Shown piece by piece: positions 36,501-48,540 of a stretch of 64,000 nucleotides of DNA. Below the pieces are notes generated by a model that made no database searches, was not told the DNA's origin, and saw only the letters and a program-made list of their open reading frames with translations. Every line of letters starts with the position of its first letter. Position 1 is the first letter of the stretch. This DNA comes from Serilophus lunatus (taxonomy: Eukaryota > Chordata > Aves > Passeriformes > Eurylaimidae): NCBI GenBank assembly GCA_013399895.1, contig VXBA01001600.1, forward strand, positions 124,463-188,462. The letters run 5' to 3'. Made by a program: the position numbers and the translations under genes.

Positions 36501-39500
36501 AGATGAGAAGATATTAGAAATCTTCTCTTGATACTAATGTTGCTGCTTCTGCAATATATGTCTGAACGTTATATCAGTTAAGAAAACAGGAAATCTGGAG
36601 AAAGTAAAAAGATGCTAGACAAATTATTAAAGGATTAGAAAATATGCTTTATAATAAAGGAATCTGTTTAGCTTGCTGGAATATGGCTAAGAGGTTATCT
36701 GACGTAATTTGAATGTGTATCTACAGGAAGCAAGTTTGGTAAGTGATGCAATGTTGCTGACTTCCTTAGAACTTCACCTTTGATCTGAATACATTTTTTC
36801 TATGCAAATTTACTGCAAAAGTATAATGAGAATCACTTAAGGTGAATTTTGACCGATTATTTTCTAAATTTAATAGCATTTACTCAGATTGCAATGGATT
36901 TTCATTGTGAAAAATTAAAATCTTTTCCAAAATGTACTAGTTCTGTCAAAAATTAGTTTAGGGAAATCTCAGAGAAGGGTCTGCAATCAATGTGGAAATC
37001 AGATGACGTTACCAGTACCCAGAAGATACAAAGGTAAAAGGAAACTGGAAGCAGTAATACACACTGGCTCAGTCTGGAGTTGTTATTGCTCTCTAAACCC
37101 AGAAAGGATTGGTTGTGCTTTCAGATTCTTCTCTTCCTGTAACCTCATCATCATGCATTACTTGGACAGTTGATAAATTGTTTTCTTGACTTTTCTACTA
37201 GGTTTTGTTGTGTACAATAAGTCAATATAGTAATTGTCTTAGCCATGAAAACTTTGAGTGTGTCTTTATTTCTGTACTACATACATGTGAACAAAACTCT
37301 GTGTCATGGATCATGCTCAATGGCTGTGCTTGGTTGTCCAAGAAGTGTTTGGTTTTGAATTGCCAATCTTATCTTGAAGAAACATGTCTTGTTTAGCTCA
37401 GAACCAAGTAGCTTATCTTACCTCTGAGACTGCATATCAACCTGAGGTCTGAAGTGAAATGACTTCAGTGCGATCAGATCAATTTGCTGTGAGAAGCCCA
37501 CATCACAATACCAGCACACATAACTCAGTTGACTTTGGCAGCTTGCTCAGGAGAGAGCTGGGCCTACATTTGCAGGAGCACTGAATTATTTCTTCTCTCT
37601 GGAGATGGAGAGTCAGAAAAGATCTCTCTAGGTCAGGGTTGAGGAACTCATAAGGAAACCAGCAATCAGGCAGCTAAATTTTACTTCAGTATGTCAGACA
37701 TCCAACGTTTTCAAGGCTAAAACAGTGAAGGTCAAGAGGCTAATCTTCTCAAAAACAGGTGATCACAGAAATTAATATGACATGTCCAAATGTTACATGT
37801 GGCTTCCTGATTATTCTACAAAGTAACTCCTTTATCTTAGAGTCCTTTTCTTTCTTGGAAAATAGTAGCATTTTTTCTGTGATTATCCAGAGATGTTGTT
37901 GATCAGCTCAAGAATTTTGTTTTGATTTCCCTTTTTAGATACAAATATATTGCCCTTCACAGACTTATTTTATGATGAAGACATGCTTGACTATTTTTGA
38001 CATTTAGCATGCATGTAGCAATACAGGTAATATATTGTTTTCCTTTATTACTGACAATCGAGATTTAGTTTCCTTTCTGTAACAATAAAAAGTAGCTCTA
38101 GCAGTACATCTGTCAAAATATTTACCGTCTAGGCCACAAAATTTAATGTCAGTATCTGCTTAGTATTTTAATTTCTATGTAATCAGTGCTAGAGGAAAGT
38201 AAATGACAGTATGCATCTCAAAAGTTACAATAAAATAGTAGTTTTGAATTGGGTTCTATCCTTAAATTCCTGTAAGTACTAAGTCAAATTGACAGTGGTC
38301 TTAATGCTTAAAGGACTGATGTAGGACTTAAAGGACTGCTACATTTCTTTAGGATAAGCATTGGCATTATTGCAGCACTTTTCAATAGCTGCTTTTAGTT
38401 TGAATCAGTTTGTTAGGTATTGACAGTCATCAGGTGGGTTGGTTTTCTTTGCTTTTTAACCCCAGGTGCCATGAGTTACTCTCAGACTATAAAATTGTCC
38501 TCAAAATTGCTAGCAATTATTGTTGTATAAGCCAAGCTCTGCAGAGGGACTGAGGACTGGATAGTTGCAGAGAGCTATACTTTTTCTATCTACCTTCTTC
38601 TTTCAGATAAGCCTGAAAAGGCTGGTGAAGAGGACCTCTTTAGGTAGTTTAGCTAAACCTCAACTTTTAACACTATCATCTCTACCCTGTGCTGGGAAAT
38701 AGAAATGTCATGTGGCATAGCTTGTGTTTTTCTACATCTTTAAATGGAATTAACATGTGGAGTATGTCTATGTGAGGTAGGGGAGGAAGGGTTAAAAAGG
38801 AATTACATTTTTTCAAGTGCTGGAGATGTCATATGAAGGAAGCATTGTGAATGAGAGAAAGTTAGAGTTATTTTGCTGAGGTGTAACCCCCTCCCTCCTT
38901 TTGCCCCACTATTATTATCAGTTTAGAGGCAGGGAATATCTATTCTCCTTTCACTTACATTCTCTCTGACACCTCTCACTTACCCACATACATTGTGTTC
39001 CTCGTGGATTTTTTCATCTTCTTGTAAAAACGACACTTTAAGAGATGTGACTGTAGAGGCTGAAGTGTTGATTACCTAACATTAATAATTTTTGGAAATA
39101 TCAGTCTCTAAACATGCTAGTCTTCTGGTGTGCATGCAATACACATGGAGAGGAAAAGACTCATAGGGTCTGTGGGAGTGCACAGAACAGTACATATTTA
39201 CTTTTGGCCATTTGGGCATTGATTTATCCTTTTGTGGTCACATTTTAAAAATATTGTTGACTTCCCACTCTAATTAATTAATTGAAGGATTCCTCCTCTT
39301 TTGGTGATGCTCTCCACTGGTTTCATTAATATGTAATGAAATTTCCCCTTGTGCCTTTATTGTTAATGGTTGAAAGCTCATCTGCAGGGAAGGCTTTATA
39401 GCGTCAGTCTGGAATCCTACTTCCCGCTCAGCTGCTTTCCTCCGTATTGATGGCATACAGGATAAACAGAACAAGTTAATTTGTAATCTTAGATAGAAAA

Positions 39501-39919
39501 TGATAGCTGCACTGTTTCTGTCATTGAGCACTCTGCCAGTTTAAACAGCTGATTAGTCAGCTTCTGTGGAATCGATCTGAATCAGTTCCACCTGCGTGCA
39601 CCCACCAGGAGCCACTTTATTGTAAATCAATCATTCTGAAAACATCTCACAAAGGGGCCAGTCCTCACTAACAAGCCATCAATTTAAACTGTCTGTCTGG
39701 AGAACTCTAGAAATTAGAAGTGCAACAAACATTTATTCTAAAATTATGGATAAGTTGTTTGGTGGTTTTTTTTTTCTTGTAAATCATTGTCTGTAACATT
39801 TGATGCTGGTGATGATGTTCTAACTTTTTTACTTTTATTTTGCTCATATGTATTGGGTCAGTTTTCATACATCCCAAAAGCACAGGTACTTTCTCATAGG
39901 AAAAAACAATAGGTTGGGA
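30596..39919. other. Unique AT-rich noncoding DNA
   Basis: No gene is supported in 9.3 kb. There is a G15 run with four N at 34130-34148. The block at 39260-39760 looks unlike its neighbours and is listed as a candidate conserved noncoding element. Confidence 0.55.
34130..34148. repeat. G15 homopolymer ending in a 4-N gap
   Basis: Fifteen G followed by N at 34145-34148, then an A-rich stretch. An assembly break in a G run; true length unknown. Confidence 0.85.
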
Positions 39920-40200
39920 TTTTTAACAACGATGGATGGAATGGATGGCCTTTATTACTAGAAGGCAGCATTAACAGTAACTCAGAGACTTTATATCCTG
40001 CCCCTGTGCCCCCTGGGTGTTAAGATCGATCCCCAGAGTCAGAGAAGTTCTCCTTATTCTTCGACATGATGAATTGCTATATTTTGCCTGTGCAGAGAGT
40101 GGGTCTTCCAGCTGGCAGTGGTTGGAGAATCTGCCCCAAGGGAGAGATACAGATATATGACTTGGTCTCCATACCCTTCCTTTAAGACACTTCATACTAC
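39920..40200 (-). mobile_element. Candidate minus-strand LTR fragment with TATA box and nearby poly(A) signal
   Basis: Read on the minus strand, GATATAAAG (TATAAA at plus 39990-39995) is followed 33 bases later by AATAAAGGCCATCC (AATAAA at plus 39951-39956). A TATA box this close before AATAAAnGCC is the layout of alpharetrovirus-like LTRs, with a very short R region. The block is more GC-rich than its flanks and U3-like sequence runs to about 40200. I could not fix the LTR ends or find a target-site duplication, so borders are rough and family is an inference. Confidence 0.45.
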
Positions 40201-40984
40201 CCTAAATAAAAGAGAGTGGAGAAAGTATATTCTACCTTTTTTTTTTATTGGCCTGTCTGGGCATTTCACTTGTGTCAACAAAAAAGCTGTGAGAATCATG
40301 TTTTCAGGTTGTTTAGAATCTCTGGAGTCTTATTCAGCTTTAGAAAAAAATATGGTGGCACTTAGTTTGCAAGGTGTAGTGCAAAATACTGCATGTGATG
40401 TTATCCTGAGTAATTACATGTTACAGTCTGATTGCACTGTTGATGTCATCTCTGATTACAAGGTAATTGGTTAGTTACTAGTCTCAATGCAAAGCCTTTC
40501 AGTGACTTGTGTATTAAACATGTCCCATTCTTGGAAAGAGTCAAAATAGAAATTCAGCGAGGCCTCATGTGATTGTATGGAAATCAATTTTTCAGTCTGG
40601 TTTCACAAGGCCTAATATCTCTGATTAACCCCTGCTGAAATCCTCTCATTTATCATCTCACTTATTGTAGGATACTCTGTTGAGGTATTTGTGGTGTAGA
40701 TTATTCGTAGCAAGTAGCTTTAGCTTCTCCCTCTTGCAGGGGAGAATGCAAGGTGAGAGATGTGAGACTGAAATGCTACTAGTTAATAACTCAAACAATC
40801 AGATATTTTCAAAAGCAGCAAGTGCTTTGCTGGTGATGCACAAAGTAACAGCCCAGGTGCAGTGGATGGGAGGACCAGAAGGTGACTATGAAAACCAACT
40901 TTTGTTTAGCAACAAGCTGAGTTTTGAGCCAGATAACGGAAGAGGCTGATAAGAAGTAGATTTGAGGTGGGATAGTGCCTTCTT
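40201..40984. other. Unique noncoding DNA
   Basis: No gene is supported. A TTGCAG acceptor-like site (to 40739) inside an 89-codon open frame is not backed by a domain or by a convincing donor. Confidence 0.45.
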
Positions 40985-41450
40985 ATCATGCCAATGTCCT
41001 CCCTTACACAACTGGCTCAGTTGTAAAATGATGCCTGATCTGCCCCGCTCCTGCCCCATCTGCCTGGGAAGGTATCAGGACATTCACATCATTCATCCCT
41101 TCTGATGGGGCATATCTGGCTGCAGTGTGAAAACTCCCGTCTGAAGAAGTATCAGGATTTGTAGGACATGTAGGCCTGAAAGTATTCATCTCTTCTGATG
41201 GGATAAAATTAGCTCAGCTACAGTGATGAGAGGCAGCTGGCACATCATAGAAGGTGTCATCAACCATCAAAGACTCCCCAAAGTGCCCCTGGACTCATTT
41301 CTGGGGCCTTCCACCAGAGGACTGCGCATGATCTATAGTGTCGCAAAATGGACATTGTAAAAGTCCCTCCACCTCCTCCAGGGGAGACATCTGGCCATTC
41401 CCAGAGATACCTGAATGTATATTAACCCATGGAACTCTGTATTTTTTTGG
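40985..41450. repeat. Unclassified interspersed repeat candidate with internal duplication
   Basis: This block is richer in GC than its surroundings and holds two imperfect copies of one unit: GTATCAGGA at 41072-41080 and 41149-41157, each followed by TTCATCYCTTCTGATGGG (41092-41109 and 41185-41202) and a GCTnCAGTG-type end. The texture is that of an LTR or other dispersed repeat, but I see no clear TG...CA ends or target duplication and cannot name a family. Confidence 0.4.
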
Positions 41451-44250
41451 CTTCCCTCACCATCTCAATTTCAGGGCACAGAGATGAAAACATGAGGTAG
41501 TTGAGAAAATGCGGTGTTCTTGTCCTTGGGTGTTGAGCTCAAGATGCTTTGATACCCTGGTAGAATTGATAGGACTTAAATTTGGAAGCTGTGCCAGAGC
41601 TAATTATTTCTAATACAAGTCATCAAACAAGAGTAACTACTTTGGCAGGCAAGTGAGCTGCTTCTGAGCTGACAGGGGACAAGGAACAGGGGTTGTCCTC
41701 CTTTCCTGTATAGGTTAGAACTTTATCACTTTTCTTAGAAGGAATGCCATTTATCTTTCTGGGCTGCCTTCTTTTAAATTAGTCTCCTGTTCCTCAGCTG
41801 GCTTCCAATGCTGTTTCCATGTAAAGCTTGTCCAGCTGTTTGCTGGGTCTGCTTAAATTGCTTTCTCTAGTATGAAAGGTTTGTGCTATGTAGCCAGGAT
41901 GACCACTGTTTGGCCTTATCAGTCAACTCACATTTTCACATAAGTAATAATTTTGTCAATGTTGGCCGTGATTTCTATTTAAATAATTTTGTACTGTCTG
42001 ATCATCAACAAAATCCCTGAGCTTATTTGTGTTCATATTTATAATGAAAGATTTTGAGCTGAGTGTGAGTACCAGACAGAACCTGTGAAGGAATGTTTAT
42101 GGTTTCCTGGAAGAGAAATGATTTCAATATACAGAAGAAAAAAGAATAGGAAAATAACAAATCATTTTCCTAATTAAGTGTAAGATAATTTCCTTGTAAG
42201 TATTATTTGCTGTCTGACCACTCCATTCACAGAATAATGTTGTATATCCTTACCCTTGTTACATGGACCATTATCAGGGTGTGGATCTTTGCTTCTAAGT
42301 TGTCATCCTGTGACTGCTGAAAATTCCCTGTGAGCTAGCAAACTATGAACATATTCATTTGTCTCCATGACCACAATAACACATTTTGCCACCTTAGAAT
42401 TATGAAAATATAGATATTCTGTCACGTTACCTAGAAAATAGTCTGTATTATCTAGCAAAGCAAACATAATTACAGAAAGTGTAAGTTAAATCATATATGC
42501 ATGACCATGATTTAAAAATAAAAAAATATACTTAAAAATAATAGGGAATTTGAATTACTAGAAGTATGATATTTCTTTAGGTATCTAATTATGCAAACCT
42601 GATTATTTGTGGAAATGTCTTCAACAGAAAAGTTTGGGAAATAAGTAGTCCTATTGAGTCCTAAAAATTACAGCATAACTATGAAGGCACTGCTGTTCTG
42701 GCTCCTGAGTTGATATCATGGTATAGACACCTTTGCAACTAGGGTTTCCAGGATCTACAAAAATAGACATAAATAGCATATTAGTTCCTAAGACTAATTT
42801 TTTTTCAGCTTACAAAGTAATACTCTAAATATTCTTCTCAAATTCGGTGTATTATTTCTGATACTGTTGCCTGCTATCTGGCTCTGAGTTCTATGAACTG
42901 TCTGTGCAGGAAGATATGCCTGCAATTACGAATTTGGCTTATTATTGCTGCTTTAATATGACAGTCCCAATTATTTTATGTTGTTTACTCACATGATCCT
43001 GCATATGGATTGATCATCATGAAAGTTACCTCATGTTATGAGATTAAGTTATGTTGGAGACATAAAGAAGAAGGAGATGTTACAAAGCAAAGATTTGGCT
43101 GCTTTTACTAATCTCAGGGTAAAGGAGATAGGGAAAAAGCAGATCAAATTTAGTACAGCAGAAACATATGAAAAGCCGTTTTAAGCAGTGCAATTCTGAT
43201 TCTGGAAGTGCACTACAGGTGAAAGATAAGCAATGTACATAGCACAGGTTTATTAAGGCTGTGGAATTAAGCTAGTGAAAACACTAATGTATTACTGAAA
43301 CCTTGACACATGTCTTAATGGAACCCTGATGCAGACTAGTTTTCCAGCTCTGGTATTTTGCTGGTTTTCTTACAAGATGAGAATGTACTAATGGACTGAT
43401 ATTGGTAGTCCTGCAAGTTATCTTTAACATGTTGAGTTATGTAGTGACTTCTGGATGCTTAGAAGGATCTTGTTTCTCATTGTGCTCTTTACAATAATGT
43501 AAATGCTTGAACGAATAATGTATTTCAGTATTTTTGTCCCAAGTTATTTTTTGGCTTAGTACTTCTTTCCTATGTTTCCTTTATTTGGTGATGCTGACTG
43601 CTTTGCGCTCTTTTAATTATTAGTATATTTTTTACTTGCTGTTTAGTTAGCAAAAACATGGATACTACTGGACTAAATGCTCAGTGGGCACAACAAATGG
43701 ATTTGTTGGATTTGTTTGGAAATGTAACTTTTTTGTTAGCAACAGCAATTTCTAGAATGTTTAAACTGAGAGATTAAGATGAGGAAAAGTACAAATATGG
43801 TTATTTTAGATTATTTCATTTTATTATCACAAGGTGATGAGTTATCATATACCGCAGTTGTAATAGCTACATTAAACTGATACCAAATTGTAAATGCTGA
43901 AGTTGAAAATACAATGAAAATTGCAGCTACCATGTGGTGGAAAAATATTTTAGTCGGCAGATATCATTAGGTTATTGAGGGAGATTGAGCTAGGTGTCTA
44001 CAGATAACAACATAGCAGCTGCTTCTGAAAATCTGAATTGCAAAATCTCTCTGAAGACTCTATCTGACCCTCATGGCTGTCTTACTGGCTGTGTTCCAGC
44101 GCCTTTCAAAAAGAAATGGGACAACTCAACACAGAGTAATATGTCAAGCTATACATCTTCCCTTCCTCATCAAATAGCTAACACGTTATGGATTTTTTCA
44201 TGTTTTTGATCAGGAAACATGTAAGGAGATCACTAGAAAACAGAGAATAG
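41451..44250. other. Unique AT-rich noncoding DNA
   Basis: Nothing recognisable; only chance open frames. Confidence 0.5.
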
Positions 44251-44560
44251 TGTGTGTGATGGGGCAGTGTGGTTTTATTGAGCATAACATGCACAATCTC
44301 TGGGACCTTGCATTTTCTCTGGGACCTTGTTATGTGAGATCTCGCTGTGGGATGTGCACAATGGCAGTCTGAGACTCTTCACATATCTCGTGAGATGTTA
44401 GAGTTCCCTGGCAAGAGCAGTTGACTTCCCTAATATAAAAGAAAGCTCTGGGCACATCCTCCATTTCAACAGTTTCCAGAGTATGGAAGAGCTGCATTAA
44501 CCAAAATAAAACATACTCTTAAGTGCTAGAAGTTGTGTAGCGGGTACAACAAATATATTA
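44251..44560 (+). mobile_element. Candidate LTR-like block with TATA box, AATAAA and a 14-bp direct repeat
   Basis: TATAAAA at 44434-44440 is followed by AATAAA at 44505-44510, a spacing typical of a U3/R unit. Upstream, TCTCTGGGACCTTG occurs twice (44297-44310 and 44316-44329), like the enhancer repeats of many LTRs. The ends and target-site duplication are not clear. It may be an old LTR or chance. Confidence 0.33.
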
Positions 44561-46783
44561 GCATGATGACAGCTTGTACGCAAGGGATCAAAGAGCTGAA
44601 AAATGGAAACAGATCCATCTGTTCTTGCCAAAAGGAACTGGAGTAGAAAATCAAATTTCTTACTGCATTTAGTATACAAGGTGTAAGTTCCCTTGACTGA
44701 CTTGCTTACATTTCCCGTGTAAAAAATACACTTCGGTAAAACTGTGCAAAACTGCCATAATTTTAATCCCTGTTTAAACGTATTTTTCCCTAGTCTATCA
44801 GCAGTTAAAACACTTTCTGTTGCAGCTCACCCACACTCTAACTGCATATATAGCGTAGCATTGAAAATGTCTTTGTTGTATGCCATTTGGGGCTTCGCAT
44901 TTATTAGTTTGCAGTATGAGTTGTAAGCAAAATAAACTACATTTATTTTAAATGCCAATTCAAATACAAATTCATCTTTGGAACTGGGGATAACAGTTTC
45001 TTTTTGGAGCTGTATTTTCACCCTGGAAGTAAAAATTGAAGCAATTCTTAAGTCCAAGGTCTAAACAGAAAACATTTTCAAAATAGTGAAGATTGTGTGT
45101 GAATTAAAAGGGATGGTGCTTCAGTCACTGGTATTTCAGACCCAGTTGAGCTACACTAATAAAAGGTGCTAAAATGTATTTATATCAGTCAAGCAGATCA
45201 AATTTCAGCTATATACATAAGAGGTGAAGTAAAGTAACAGACTGGGATTTGCTCAAGGTTTTTATTATTCCATTGATTTAAACCGAATTTCTGTGGACTT
45301 AGCCAGTTTAACTGTGGTCACATTCAGTATCTGAAGTAAAACTCAGCTTGATGTGAATGATGATCTAAATTGCACTAGTAGATCATCTAGAATGTCTTTT
45401 TTCATCAGCAAAACCTTGATAAACTTCTTGTCAATATTAGTTGCATTCTGACACATTTTGACCCAGACCACTATCTAGCATATGTAGTCTTTTATTTCGA
45501 GCAGTTTTTAACAAATTTAAGTGGGCCACATCAACCTCCTTTTTGCTCTGTACTTTAGCAGTATTGTGTGATTTAAGAGAATTTGGACTGAACATTGAAG
45601 GACAACAAGAATTAAAAAAGGATGAAAATTATAAGTAATATGATAAAAAGGCTGAAATATGTTTAATTTTAGAAAGGCACCAAATTGTGCCTTTAGCTCT
45701 TCTGTCATATCTTTTGTTTATACTAGAAAGCAGAATATATTTATCTAAGACTCCCAATGAAGCACTTTGATTTGCTTGTTTGAAAAGAGGTTTGGGATTT
45801 TTTCCTCAGGTCTCAGCCAGTAGTTTTTTGGGTGAGATGAGCTGCTCACTAAATAAATAGCCAAGAAACAGAACTATCTTGGGAAGCTTTATTTTTTGTT
45901 ATTTACTGATATTTTATAACATTATTGTTGGGCTAAATGGAGAGCTGTGTGTAAAGAGGTATAACCCCGCTCAGGAATCAGGTCCAACACAGAACTCCAC
46001 AGAAGACTACTCTATTAATTACAAAATATATCGGTCTCACTAGCAACAGTAACAAGACTGATCAATCTTCCTCAGCAATGAAAAATCAGACAGCCTAAAA
46101 TGTTAGTATGACAGCAATGCATGGTTTGGGACCTAAGAAGTGCAATGACAATAACAATAAAAATCCCCATTTATGGGGCACTTTATCAAACAAACATCTC
46201 AAGGCACTGCACAATAAAAAAACATAAGAAAATGAAATCAAAAAGAGCTGTGGACTTGATTGAAGGGAAATCATTGATCCTTTTTCTTAAAAGCATAATG
46301 AAAAAAAACCCTTCATCTTTTCAGGTCTAGTACAAAAGTTCAAAACCTGTTTCTGATGCCTAGTACTAACATCTTGGAAGCAATTACTTTTCTTACTGAT
46401 TCTAGATTTGTTCTGGCATGACACAGAATATAGTGCCTGAAACAGTATCAGAAACTGATTTAGAGAGTGGACTTTTACCACCTTGTGGTACAAAATCTTA
46501 TTCAAAGATTATAGAAAAATGCCTTAAATTTGAGATTAGCTGATAGAACTTCTGATCCTTTAGCTATTATTTCTTCTTTTTTGATATGCCAACACCTGTC
46601 TTTGTTTCAGATCCATGCAGGTGACTGTACTATAAGATTGTGCCGAGTCACAAAGCAGTTTTTTCCTTTTTTCTTCATTCCCAGTCTCAAGTTCTCCTCA
46701 CTGCTGATAGTGGGATTCCTATCCTGAATCCAGAATCATGATACAATTTTGTCTACAAACATGAGTACACACCTTTTTGCCTG
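44561..46783. other. Unique AT-rich noncoding DNA
   Basis: No gene is supported. The only piece with a repeat-like feel is at 46150-46213. Confidence 0.5.
46150..46213 (+). repeat. Possible ancient vertebrate repeat fragment
   Basis: A stretch of AATAACAATAA, then CCCCATTTATGGGGCACTTTAT, then CATCTCAAGGCACTGCACAA resembles a widespread old repeat with the pattern 'ATTTATATAGCRCTTT...ATCTCAAAGCRCTTTACAA'. The match is by memory of the pattern only; family not assigned. Confidence 0.35.
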
Positions 46784-46912
46784 TGTATTGGTTTCTCTGT
46801 GGCCAGGTTTTGGTAGCAGTGGGGGGGGTGGGGCTGAGAGAGAGGCTTCTTCAAGAAGCTGCTGGAAGTTTCCCCCATATCCAGGCCAGGCCCACTGCTG
46901 ACCAAGGCCGGG

Positions 46913-46956
46913 CCAATCAGTAGTTGAAGGAAGGCCTCTGTGATAACGTATTTAAG
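46913..46956 (+). promoter_or_regulatory. ERVL LTR core promoter (CCAAT and TATA-like)
   Basis: CCAAT at 46913-46917 and TATTTAAG at 46949-46956, 32 bases apart, with an expected start near 46980 just after an A-rich run. Both boxes are intact. Confidence 0.65.
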
Positions 46957-47114
46957 AAGGAAGAAAAGAAAAAAAAAAAAAAAGTTGGTAGTAGGGAAAT
47001 GAAGATGGGTGCTGGAGAGGAGCAGGGTGAGAGCTTGTGAACAACAAGGCAGACACCAAGGTCAGTGCAGAAGGAGGGGGAGGAGATGCTCCTGGCGCCG
47101 GAGCTGAGATCCAG

Positions 47115-47447
47115 CTGCAGCCCATGGGGAAGACCATGGTGAAGCAGCTGTGCCCCTGCAGCCCATGGAGGACCACAGGAGTGCAGAGATCCACCTGTAG
47201 CCCGTGGAGGAGCCACGCCGGAGCAGGTGGATGCTGGGGAAGGCTGCAGCCCGTGGGAGACCCAAAGTGGAGCCGGGTCCTGGCAGGGGACTGTAGCCTG
47301 TGGGGAGAGGAGCCCACTTGGAGTAGGATTCTCCTGTTAGGATGCGTGGCTCGTGGGGCCCACGCTGGAGCAGCCTGTGCCTGAGGGACTGCACCCTGTG
47401 GAATGTGAGCCATGTGGCAGCTGTGGATGAAGAGCTGCTGTCCATGG
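47115..47447 (+). repeat. Tandem modules (about 39-49 bp) inside the ERVL LTR
   Basis: The motif CTGYAGCCYRTGG and close variants begins at 47115, 47156, 47195, 47244, 47291, 47389 and 47435. The 98-base step between 47291 and 47389 is two periods, with a decayed unit between. Each unit ends in a variant of CCACGCYGGAGCAG. Confidence 0.85.
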
Positions 47448-47648
47448 GATGGACCCCATGGAATGTGGCTGGAAGGACTCCTCTCCCCAAGCAGCGGCTG
47501 AGAACAGCAGCTGACCACAGCAACACCTCCCCCCACCTCGCCTTTTCCCTTGACTGCTGCGGGAGAATAGGTTGGATGTAAGAAGGAGGGGGTGGGGGGC
47601 AAAAGGTGTCTCTTATTGTCTCTCACTCTTAGCTCTGATCTTGTTAGT

Positions 47649-47654
47649 AATAAA
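47649..47654 (+). terminator. ERVL LTR polyadenylation signal AATAAA
   Basis: Canonical AATAAA about 190 bases before the LTR end, in the usual R-region place of this family. Confidence 0.7.
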
Positions 47655-48429
47655 TCTGACTGTTATTCCCACATGGAGTCTTGTTTTGCCTGTGATGGTG
47701 ATTAAGAAGGAATCTGCTGTAGTCCTTATCATGAATAATGAAACCTCTCGTTATAGTCTCTCTCTCCTCTATAGCTGGGCAAGGGGGAGTGAGAGAGTGG
47801 CTGTAGTGGGCCCCTGGCACTCAGCCCGGGTTAAACCACTACAGTCTGTTACTAAAGCGCAAGAGTAGGCACTCTTCTTGTCTTGACCTCACCTATCTGC
47901 CACTTAACTATAGAAAGTGCCATCACTAATGACTCATCCCCTGCTCACCAGTATATGAGTTGGGAGGAAAAGTTCTGTTAGTCACTCTTGTACATTTCTT
48001 CTAGTTTACAGTGAAACATACGTTAGTTGACAGGGCTTTCAAAGGTGAAGAAAAGATTAATACATGGAAAATAAGTTTGTGTTGATGCACAAGAAGTTTA
48101 TGTATATTTTTGCTTTATGTTTTAACTAATGAAATCTGCTTACAATATTGAAACAAGGCAATCTCTTTCTGAATAAAAAGGGAACTAATATATACACACA
48201 GCAGCCTGATCAACTTCTTCATTCAGACTCTAAGCAGGTATATTTAACATTTGAAAAAGTATTATATGGAATGTAGTTTTTCCCTTTCAATATCAATTCA
48301 TGCAAATTGATGAAGAATTCTTTAAAAAATTTTTTCCTGTAATACTATGGGTCAGACTGTGTAATGAAAGTCTGTCAGTGATAATTTTGAGTAGTTCTTA
48401 CTGCCCTGAATAGTTGAAAGATTTTTTCG

Positions 48430-48449
48430 GTTTGTTTGTTTGTTTGTTT
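48430..48449. repeat. (GTTT)5 microsatellite
   Basis: Five GTTT units; the following TGCAG gives a chance splice-acceptor look. Confidence 0.8.
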
Positions 48450-48540
48450 TGCAGAACACTGGAAAGAATACTATGCATTTTAGAAGGAAAAATCTGTTAT
48501 GAACAGCCTTTTTCACTTGAGTATAGTTGGTTGTATACTT

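Larger units (their letters stand above)
46784..47843 (+). mobile_element. Avian ERVL solo LTR, about 1.06 kb, well preserved
   Basis: The LTR begins TGTATTGG and ends CCACTACA, flanked by GCCTG (46779-46783) and GTCTG (47844-47848), a 5-bp target duplication with one difference. U3 has a G8 run near 46820, the phrase CCAAGGCCGGGCCAATCAG with CCAAT at 46913-46917, and TATTTAAG at 46949-46956. The transcribed part has about seven tandem modules of 39-49 bp, AATAAA at 47649-47654, and a closing part with GGGGGAGTGAGAGAGTGGC before the end. This layout matches the common ERVL LTR of chickens and other birds as I recall it. No internal gag-pol sequence flanks it. Open frames of up to 224 codons inside it arise because the modules lack stops on both strands. 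Confidence 0.92.

Noticed and set aside
40118..40474. 118-codon open frame as a possible gene
   Set aside because: It starts inside the candidate minus-strand LTR and runs into unique DNA with no domain.
40719..40885. Possible small exon with acceptor ending at 40739
   Set aside because: The acceptor is fair but no donor gives a sensible exon and the frame has no known homology; sites of this strength are frequent by chance.
46952..47626. Open frames of 224 and 154 codons (-) and 115 codons (+) near 47 kb
   Set aside because: They are by-products of the stop-free tandem modules in the ERVL LTR.
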